This document shows positions 1 to 5,112 of a DNA stretch of 6,545 nucleotides, piece after piece. The stretch is from NCBI GenBank assembly GCA_031254155.1, contig JAIRVA010000320.1, forward strand, positions 1-6,545, in the 5' to 3' direction. The translations under genes and the position numbers were made by a program. Numbering within the stretch: position 1 is the stretch's first letter; every line of letters starts with the position of its first letter. The stretch comes from Propionibacteriaceae bacterium (GTDB lineage: Bacteria > Actinomycetota > Actinomycetes > Propionibacteriales > Propionibacteriaceae). Below the pieces are notes generated by a model. That model saw only the letters and a list, made by a program, of their open reading frames with translations, did no database searches and was not told where the DNA came from.

Positions 1-1
1 C

Positions 2-406
2 ACCGCGGATGGCTGGCTTTGTACCTCTGACTTCGGGTATTATGACGAAACCGGGTGGTTCTACTTCGTGGATCGCGCCCGTGACGTTATCAAACGGGCC
101 GCCGAGACCATCTCGGCCACCGAAATCGAGACGGTTCTGACCGCCCACCCCCTGATCGCTGATGCCGCTGTCATCGGCGTCCCCGACCCGATCCGCGACC
201 AGGCCATCGTGGCCTTCGTCCAGCTCCAGGCCGGGGCCCAGCTGACGGCGACGGAGATCGGGGCGTACTGCGCAGCCAACCTCTCGGACTGCAAGCGCCC
301 CCAGGTCATCGAGATCGTCGCTACCTTCCCCCGTACGGCGAGCCAGAAGATCGCCAAACGCCAACTAGCCGACCGCTATCTCAACCCACAGAAAGGATCA
401 CAATGA
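2..406 (+). CDS. CaiC-like acyl-CoA synthetase (AMP-forming), C-terminal part, 5' end outside window
   Basis: This is the last 134 residues of an ATP-dependent acid:CoA ligase of the ANL (AMP-binding) superfamily; the gene runs in from before base 1. Such enzymes make an acyl-adenylate and then the acyl-CoA thioester in the cytoplasm. The fragment opens in the ribose-binding region (TSDFGYYDE, residues 8-16). It continues through the hinge (FVDRARDVIKRAAETIS, residues 22-38) and the mobile C-terminal domain, and ends with PRTASQKIAKRQL, whose lysine at bases 347-349 is the expected adenylation lysine. The wording resembles E. coli CaiC (crotonobetaine/carnitine-CoA ligase), including FYFVDR and DxIRDxAIxAFV. 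Three usually conserved glycine positions differ: TGD is TSD, GGE is AAE and GK is QK. The stop overlaps the hydratase start. The family is secure; carnitine specificity is inference, because most of the substrate-binding domain is not visible. Confidence 0.9.
   Translation, partial: TADGWLCTSDFGYYDETGWFYFVDRARDVIKRAAETISATEIETVLTAHPLIADAAVIGVPDPIRDQAIVAFVQLQAGAQLTATEIGAYCAANLSDCKRPQVIEIVATFPRTASQKIAKRQLADRYLNPQKGSQ
390..397 (+). promoter_or_regulatory. Ribosome binding site of the hydratase gene
   Basis: The purine-rich AGAAAGGA lies 5 nt before the ATG at 403, inside the end of the ligase gene. It supports that start and suggests the hydratase can be loaded with ribosomes independently despite the 4-nt overlap with the ligase stop. 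Confidence 0.7.
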
Positions 407-1272
407 CAATCAACACCACTATGGTCGGGCAGACTTTCGGCCCGTTCGTCCGTGACTACACCTTCCGCGACCTGGAGCTGTTCGCCCTGGGCTGCGGGGC
501 GGGCATTGACGGCAAGGAGGACCTGATCTACCTCAACGAGCACGACGAGCGCGCGCCCGAACTCAAGGTCCTGCCCATGTTCGGCGCCATGTTCATCGTC
601 ATGAGCGAGGTCACCCGGACCATCGACTACGGCTACAACTACGCGGGTTCCCTGCACTGGGGCTTCGACATCCGCTTCCACGCCCCGATCACGAAGATGA
701 CCGACCACACGGAGACCAAGGTCCGGCTGGAGGGTCTCTTTGACCGCGGCGAGGGCAAGGGCCTGCTCGCCCAGCACATCGGCGACACGTTCGACGGCGA
801 CGGCAACCTGCTCTTCACCAACGAGAGCTGGGACTGCCTGATCTACGACGGCGGCTGGGGCGGCCCGAAGCCGCCGAAGGACATCGTCGAGATGCCCGAC
901 CGGGCGCCCGACCACACGGTCGTCGAGACCATCCCCTACAACCAGGCCCTCATCTACCGCTTGTCGGGCGACTACCACCCGCAGCACATCGACTGGGAGT
1001 ACGCGGCGGCCAACGGCGAACCGCGCCCGATCCTGCACGCCATCAGCTACGCCGGGGTGGTCATGCGCCACTTCATCTCGACGTACATCCCGGGCGAACC
1101 CGAGCGGTTGAAGCGCTTCAAGACCCGGATCACTTCGCCGGTCCATCCCGGCTCGACCCTCGCGACCAAGCTGTGGCAGGTCGGCGACGGCGAGGTCCGG
1201 TTCATGCTGGTCGACGCGAACGACCCCGACGCCAAGCCCCACCTCAACTGGGGCATCATCGAGTGGGCGTGA
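403..1272 (+). CDS. MaoC / hydratase-2 family enoyl-CoA hydratase (double hotdog)
   Basis: This 289-residue protein is predicted to add water to, or remove it from, a CoA ester. Its length and layout match the two-hotdog hydratase-2 proteins related to the hydratase part of peroxisomal multifunctional enzyme 2. The non-catalytic N-terminal hotdog covers about residues 1-150, with RDLELFALGCGAG near residue 22 and LHWGFDIRFHAPI near residue 84. The catalytic hotdog covers about residues 165-289 and carries YRLSGDYHPQHID (185-197), with predicted catalytic Asp190 and His195. PILHAISYAG (209-218) and SPVHPGSTL (245-253) follow. The family usually reads GDxNPxHID and PILHG; here Asn is His192 and Gly is Ala213. 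The start is supported by an upstream ribosome site and an ATGA overlap with the ligase. In context it should act on the CoA ester made by the ligase. The family is secure; the substrate is unknown. Confidence 0.9.
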   Translation: MTINTTMVGQTFGPFVRDYTFRDLELFALGCGAGIDGKEDLIYLNEHDERAPELKVLPMFGAMFIVMSEVTRTIDYGYNYAGSLHWGFDIRFHAPITKMTDHTETKVRLEGLFDRGEGKGLLAQHIGDTFDGDGNLLFTNESWDCLIYDGGWGGPKPPKDIVEMPDRAPDHTVVETIPYNQALIYRLSGDYHPQHIDWEYAAANGEPRPILHAISYAGVVMRHFISTYIPGEPERLKRFKTRITSPVHPGSTLATKLWQVGDGEVRFMLVDANDPDAKPHLNWGIIEWA

Positions 1273-1276
1273 TGCG

Positions 1277-2608
1277 ATGAGTACCCCGTCGGGCCACGTC
1301 ATCGACGATGCCCCCATGAACCACTTCCTGAGGAAGATCATCATCTTCTCCTCCGGCGGCTCTTTCCTGGACGGCTACGTGTTGTCGGTCATCGGCGTGG
1401 CCCTGGCGGGGCTCACCACCACTCTCGGCCTGACCGCCGGCGAGACGGCCTTCGTCGGCGCCGCCTCGCTCGCGGGCATCTTCTTCGGCTCCCTGACGGG
1501 CGGACGCCTGACGGACAGCTTCGGGCGCCGCCTGATGTTCATCCTTGACGTCAGCGCCATCGCCGTCGTGTCCCTCGCCTGTGCGTTCGTGGGGATGGCC
1601 TGGCAGCTCATCGCCCTGCGCTTCCTGCTCGGCTTCCTCATCGGGGCCGACTACCCCATCGCCACCTCGCTCATCGCGGAGTTCGTCCCGAAGAAGCAGC
1701 GGGCGATCGCGATGGGGATCGTGTCGGGCGCGTGGTACCTCGGGGCGACGGCCGCCGCGTTCGTCGGGTACCTCCTCTACACCGTTCCCGGCGGCTGGCG
1801 GTGGATGCTCGCCAGCTCGGTCATCCCCGCCGTGGTGGTCCTGGTCGGCCGCCACGACATCCCCGAGTCGCCGCGCTGGCTCGCCCAGCGCGGTCGTACC
1901 GCCAAAGCCCGCGACGTCCTGCTCAAGGTCTACGGGCGGGCCAGCGAACTCAGTGAGGAAGTCCCGGCCAAGCTGGGCTTCTACCACCTGTTCAAGCAGG
2001 GATACTTTGCCCGGATCATCTACGTCGGCCTCCTGATCCTCTGCCAGGTCGTCCCGATGTACGCCATGTACACCTTCGGCCCGCGCATCATGGAGTCCTT
2101 CGGCCTGGGGGCCGGCCGCCTCGCCATCCTCGGCGAAACCGTCGTCAGCCTGTTCTTCCTGATCGGGACGGTCCCGGCCATGTTCTGGCTGAACTCGCTC
2201 GGGCGGCGCCCGCTGCTCATCGGCAGCCTCGGCTTCATGACGCTCGGCCTGCTCATCCCGGGGATCGCCCCCGCCGCCCCGGTCTTCATCATCATTGTCG
2301 CCTTCGCCCTCTACGCCTTCTTCTCGGGCGGGCCGGGGATCCTGCAGTGGTTGTACCCGAACGAGCTGTTCCCGACCGAGGCCCGCGCGACCGCGGTCGG
2401 CGTCGCCATCGCGATCAGCCGGGTCGGCGTCGTCATTTCAACGTACGGGCTGCCGCTGTTCCTGGACGCGTACGGCATCGGGCCGACCATGCTCGTCGGG
2501 GCCGGCCTGCTCATCGTGGCGCTCGTCATGTCCGTCGCCATGGCCCCCGAGACCCGCGGGCTGACCCTCGCCGAAGCCAGCTCCCTGCCCACCAAGAACT
2601 CAGACTGA
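1277..2608 (+). CDS. yaaU: YaaU-like MFS transporter (sugar-porter type, 12 TM)
   Basis: This 443-residue inner-membrane transporter of the major facilitator superfamily is predicted to move a small organic solute with a cation. About 12 hydrophobic segments are visible. Family signatures are GRLTDSFGRR (76-85, loop 2-3), PESPRWL (196-202, before the central loop), a second NSLGRR (306-311, loop 8-9), PNELFPTEAR (361-370) and PETRGLTLAE near the C-terminus. From memory it resembles E. coli YaaU along its full length: GGxFLDGYVL, IGADYPIATS, GGWRWML, YAFFSGGPG and LQWLYPNELFPT all correspond. YaaU is an uncharacterised transporter encoded beside the cai and fix genes. The gene starts 4 nt after the hydratase stop with no good Shine-Dalgarno, so it is probably translationally coupled. 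A start at the ATG at 1316-1318 (Met14) is possible, because the conserved region begins there. It probably imports the substrate activated by the upstream ligase. Confidence 0.88.
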   Translation: MSTPSGHVIDDAPMNHFLRKIIIFSSGGSFLDGYVLSVIGVALAGLTTTLGLTAGETAFVGAASLAGIFFGSLTGGRLTDSFGRRLMFILDVSAIAVVSLACAFVGMAWQLIALRFLLGFLIGADYPIATSLIAEFVPKKQRAIAMGIVSGAWYLGATAAAFVGYLLYTVPGGWRWMLASSVIPAVVVLVGRHDIPESPRWLAQRGRTAKARDVLLKVYGRASELSEEVPAKLGFYHLFKQGYFARIIYVGLLILCQVVPMYAMYTFGPRIMESFGLGAGRLAILGETVVSLFFLIGTVPAMFWLNSLGRRPLLIGSLGFMTLGLLIPGIAPAAPVFIIIVAFALYAFFSGGPGILQWLYPNELFPTEARATAVGVAIAISRVGVVISTYGLPLFLDAYGIGPTMLVGAGLLIVALVMSVAMAPETRGLTLAEASSLPTKNSD

Positions 2609-2623
2609 CTTCGCCAGGGCCAG

Positions 2624-2709
2624 CCGGGTACACGGTAGGGTTGGTACAACGAGTTCATTCCACGGGGGGAGTGGGGTTGTACTGGAAATCTTGATATCAT
2701 GTTACCCGG
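2624..2709. repeat. Nested inverted repeats in the yaaU-luxR gap
   Basis: Two perfect 7-bp inverted repeats sit almost concentrically. The outer pair is CCGGGTA (2624-2630) with TACCCGG (2703-2709). The inner pair is GTACAAC (2644-2650) with GTTGTAC (2676-2682). A 4-bp pair, CCAC (2660-2663) with GTGG (2671-2674), lies at the middle. The inner arms are 32 bp apart centre to centre, about three helical turns, so both face the same side of DNA. This could be an operator for the adjacent LuxR-type regulator, or an RNA fold if transcripts read through from yaaU. No T-run follows, so it is a poor intrinsic terminator. Arms this short can occur by chance. Confidence 0.4.
2695..2700 (+). promoter_or_regulatory. 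Candidate -10 element of the luxR-type gene promoter
   Basis: TATCAT matches TATAAT at 5 of 6 positions in an otherwise GC-rich region. No -35 hexamer is found 16-19 bp upstream; that position is G-rich instead. With transcription starting near 2707, the centre of the inner inverted repeat (2663) would lie at about -44, close to where LuxR-type activators usually bind. That makes an activator-dependent, self-regulated promoter plausible, with a leader of about 110 nt. Confidence 0.35.
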
Positions 2710-2803
2710 AGTCGCCGACGCCCGCAGCCGCGGCGGCAGCGCTTGATCAGTTGTGTTCGTCCCAATCGAGGTGGCCCATGCATCGTAGACCCAGCTGGTG
2801 GCC

Positions 2804-2809
2804 GGGGAG
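2804..2809 (+). promoter_or_regulatory. Ribosome binding site deciding the luxR-type start
   Basis: GGGGAG lies 6 nt before the ATG at 2816. It favours that start over the in-frame GTG at 2798, which has no comparable site. Confidence 0.5.
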
Positions 2810-2815
2810 TCCCGG

Positions 2816-4240
2816 ATGACCGCGCCGGGGCGCGACCGCCTCCTCACCCGCGCCGTCGTCGGGTCACGCCGGAAGTACCTGGGTCTCGCGCTCGTGCTGG
2901 CCTGGCACTATTGTTTGTGGTTCGTCCCGGGGACCTTCCCCGCGATGTACCTGCTCGACGACCGCATCACCTTCGGGTGGCTGATCGCCCTCGCGGCCAC
3001 GGTACTCACGCTTTTCGGCCTGGCGCTCGGCCTCGGGCGGACGCGCCACCTGCCCCGGTCCCCCGTGGCGATCTGGATCGTCGCCGGGGCCGCGGCCGCG
3101 GCGACCGCCGCCCTGGCCGTCGGCTGCCGCGCCTCGGTCGGCCCCGTGGTCGCGTACTGTGCCAGCGCCGGCGTCGGGGTGACCGCCGGGTTGCTGTGGG
3201 CGATGTGGGGCGACCGCCTCGCCTGCCAGCGCGCCCAGTTCACCATGCGGCGGCTCGGGCCCACGTACGGCTCGACGCTGGTCGCCGGACTGGTCCTGGC
3301 CTCCTGCCTGCCCGGGGTCTCCGCGCTGGTCTTCGTCGCCCTCCTGCCGCTCGCCTCCGGACTGCTGCTGCACGCGAGCTGGCGGCAGCAGCCCCGGGCC
3401 AACTGTCCGCCGATCCTGCCGAAGCAAGCCGCCCGCCACGGTATCTTCATCATTGCCACTGTGGCCACGATCTCGTTCGTCGCGGCCTTCGTCTGCTACT
3501 TCACCGTGGCCATCGTCCCGCTCGACCATCTGCGCTGGGGGGTGGGCCGCAGTTTCACGCTCGGGGCGGTGACCGGCGCCGTCATGATCCTGGGGATCGC
3601 CCTGTTACAACGCCTCGTCCCCTCCCACCCCACGGTCTTCCGGCTGTACCCCTGGCTCGTCTTCGCGGGCGCGCTCGCGTGCCTGCTGTGCGTTCTGGGA
3701 GCCGAAAACGTCGCCTTCCTGCTCGCGCTCGCGGTGTCGTCGGTGTTCGAAATCCTGCTGCTCATGTACATGGCGCGGACCACGCTGGCCGGCTACACCC
3801 CGGTGGTCGCGGCCTTCGCCGTGAGCGGCGGTGCCATCCGGCTCGGGATTTGCCTGGGCAACGGTACGGCGATCATCTACGAACGGACGCCCGGCCTGCC
3901 CGACACCTGGACCGAGCCGACACTGATCCTGTTCGTCGCCATCCTGGCCGCAGTCCTGATCCCGCTCGTCCGGCAGGAGTACGCCATCAACGACCTGGCC
4001 CGTAACCCGCGCGACGACTCCGAACGGGTGACGGTTATCGACCACGTGGCCGAGCAGTTCCGCTTGTCAAACCGCGAAAAGGAGATCGTCGGCCTGCTCG
4101 GGCGGGGGTACACGGCCGCCATCGTGGCCGAGAAACTCGTCATCTCCCCCCACACCGTCAACACCCACGTCCAGCACATCTACGAGAAACTGGGCATCCA
4201 CAAACGCTCCGAACTCATCACCTACCTCAACAACCGGTAG
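2816..4240 (+). CDS. Membrane-spanning LuxR-family regulator (about 12 TM plus C-terminal HTH)
   Basis: This 474-residue protein is predicted to be a one-component transcription regulator held in the cytoplasmic membrane. Residues about 20-385 hold roughly 12 hydrophobic segments, for example 21-37, 52-73, 84-104, 147-186, 210-232, 248-265, 277-318 and 368-385, in an MFS-like arrangement without transporter signature motifs. A linker (386-412) leads to a LuxR-type HTH at 413-474. The HTH has LSNREKEIVGLLGRGYT, then the recognition-helix region SPHTVNTHVQHIYEKLGIHKRSEL. No response-regulator receiver domain is present. Regulators with this layout are abundant in Coriobacteriia such as Eggerthella lenta, where some control substrate-induced catabolic operons encoded next to them. 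It follows the ligase-hydratase-transporter operon after a 207-bp gap holding inverted repeats, so it probably senses the pathway substrate. Architecture is secure; ligand and target are inferred. An alternative GTG start at 2798 adds 6 residues. Confidence 0.88.
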   Translation: MTAPGRDRLLTRAVVGSRRKYLGLALVLAWHYCLWFVPGTFPAMYLLDDRITFGWLIALAATVLTLFGLALGLGRTRHLPRSPVAIWIVAGAAAAATAALAVGCRASVGPVVAYCASAGVGVTAGLLWAMWGDRLACQRAQFTMRRLGPTYGSTLVAGLVLASCLPGVSALVFVALLPLASGLLLHASWRQQPRANCPPILPKQAARHGIFIIATVATISFVAAFVCYFTVAIVPLDHLRWGVGRSFTLGAVTGAVMILGIALLQRLVPSHPTVFRLYPWLVFAGALACLLCVLGAENVAFLLALAVSSVFEILLLMYMARTTLAGYTPVVAAFAVSGGAIRLGICLGNGTAIIYERTPGLPDTWTEPTLILFVAILAAVLIPLVRQEYAINDLARNPRDDSERVTVIDHVAEQFRLSNREKEIVGLLGRGYTAAIVAEKLVISPHTVNTHVQHIYEKLGIHKRSELITYLNNR

Positions 4241-4269
4241 ACTGCCCCCACCCACTCCGCGTTAGTATG

Positions 4270-4284
4270 ATTTCGCGGCGAAAT
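4270..4284. terminator. Small palindrome between convergent genes, possible weak bidirectional terminator
   Basis: ATTTCGC-G-GCGAAAT is a perfect 7-bp dyad, giving a short hairpin. It sits between the stop codons of the convergent luxR-type gene (4240) and the QueG-like gene (4323). No T-tract follows on either strand, so termination here is only suggested by position. Confidence 0.3.
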
Positions 4285-4322
4285 TGGGCTTCAACAACAC
4301 CGCAATCCCACAAACGCGCGGG

Positions 4323-5018
4323 TTAACGGTAGCCGAGGGCGCGCTTGGTGAAGGGGCAGACGGAGATACAGAGACCGCAGAAGGTTTCCTCGATGTCGAG
4401 GAGGTCCTTGGCCCGGGCGCGGGCGGCGGTACGACAGGCCTCGGCGTCGAAAAACTCCTCGCGGGGTACCCCGACCGACCATTGGCGGCCATTCGGGGCG
4501 TGACCAGGGCAGACGTCAATGCACAACGTACAACGAGCCGGACATCTCGACGCGGTGACCGGCGTACCAGGCGCCAGCGGGGCATCGGTGAGGACCGCGA
4601 TCAGGCGGAGCGCCGACCCGGCGGCGGCGGTGACCAGGACCGCGCACTTGCCGATCCAGCCCAGACCAGCCCGGGTGGCGACCGTCTTGTGGGGCAGGAG
4701 CGTCCGGTGGTCCGGCGTCTCCACAATTGTCGGCTTGGTCTTGGCCAGAGCCTTGTACCCCCGGTCCACCAGGTACGACGCCGTCAACGTCGCCAGGCGG
4801 CCAAGCTCGCGGTTGAGGCCCTCGTACTCCTCGTAATAGAGCGCCGGCGAGTCCTGGCTGTTCGCCGCCATGGCCGCCCCGGTCAGGGGCAGGCCAATCG
4901 CGATGCCATACGGGAAGTCCTGCCGGACCTCCCGGGGCAGAGGGCAAAGATCCGCGAAACCGACGATGTGGCAGCCCTCCGCGGCGAGCAAAGACACGAT
5001 ATCTGTGTTCAGGTTCAC
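4323..5018 (-). CDS. Short QueG-like protein with two predicted 4Fe-4S clusters
   Basis: This 231-residue cytoplasmic iron-sulfur protein is related to the catalytic core of epoxyqueuosine reductase (QueG). It carries RAGLGWIGK (116-124), typical of that family, followed by Cys125 where QueG usually has Asn. Two four-cysteine groups follow: Cys159, 163, 166 and 170 (then Pro171), and Cys195, 214, 217 and 221 (then Pro222), enough for two 4Fe-4S clusters with ferredoxin-like spacing. It is much shorter than true QueG (about 350-380 residues) and lacks the C-terminal HEAT-like region, so a tRNA-modifying role is doubtful. It may be one of the short QueG-like redox proteins of unknown function seen in anaerobes. 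The GTG start lies 6 nt after TACGAT with no Shine-Dalgarno, suggesting a leaderless mRNA. It is convergent with the regulator gene and divergent from rmuC. Confidence 0.8.
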   Translation of the reverse strand: MNLNTDIVSLLAAEGCHIVGFADLCPLPREVRQDFPYGIAIGLPLTGAAMAANSQDSPALYYEEYEGLNRELGRLATLTASYLVDRGYKALAKTKPTIVETPDHRTLLPHKTVATRAGLGWIGKCAVLVTAAAGSALRLIAVLTDAPLAPGTPVTASRCPARCTLCIDVCPGHAPNGRQWSVGVPREEFFDAEACRTAARARAKDLLDIEETFCGLCISVCPFTKRALGYR

Positions 5019-5024
5019 GGCCCC

Positions 5025-5030
5025 ATCGTA
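5025..5030 (-). promoter_or_regulatory. Candidate -10 element, leaderless QueG-like gene
   Basis: TACGAT (minus strand) fits the actinobacterial TANNNT pattern. It ends 6 nt before the GTG start at 5018, the spacing expected if transcription begins at the start codon. No convincing -35 is visible 16-19 bp upstream. Confidence 0.35.
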
Positions 5031-5112
5031 GCCACCCCGGGTCTTGCACCAGGGACGATTTCATCTCCGCGATCATTCGGCGGCCCAAAAAATGTCCGAG
5101 CCCCCTGTCAGA

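Noticed and set aside
376..1344. Long open frame (322 aa) on the minus strand opposite the hydratase
   Set aside because: It is a GC-rich shadow with low-complexity V/D/A/R composition and no recognisable motif; the plus-strand hydratase explains the region.
1256..1987. Minus-strand open frame (243 aa) opposite the transporter
   Set aside because: The G/E/D/R-rich composition is typical of antisense frames in high-GC genes, and no domain is recognisable.
2711..2740. GC-rich CGCCG...CGGCG hairpin as a rho-independent terminator after yaaU
   Set aside because: The stem is short with a long loop, and no T-tract follows; ordinary GC-rich sequence explains it.
2743..4005. 420-aa plus-strand frame overlapping the LuxR-type regulator
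   Set aside because: It is R/P/A/G-rich out-of-frame translation; the other frame gives membrane segments and a canonical LuxR HTH.
4527..4536. GTACAACGAG, the same 10 bases as at 2644-2653, as a possible second operator site
   Set aside because: It lies inside the QueG-like coding region with no inverted partner nearby; one chance match is expected to carry little weight.
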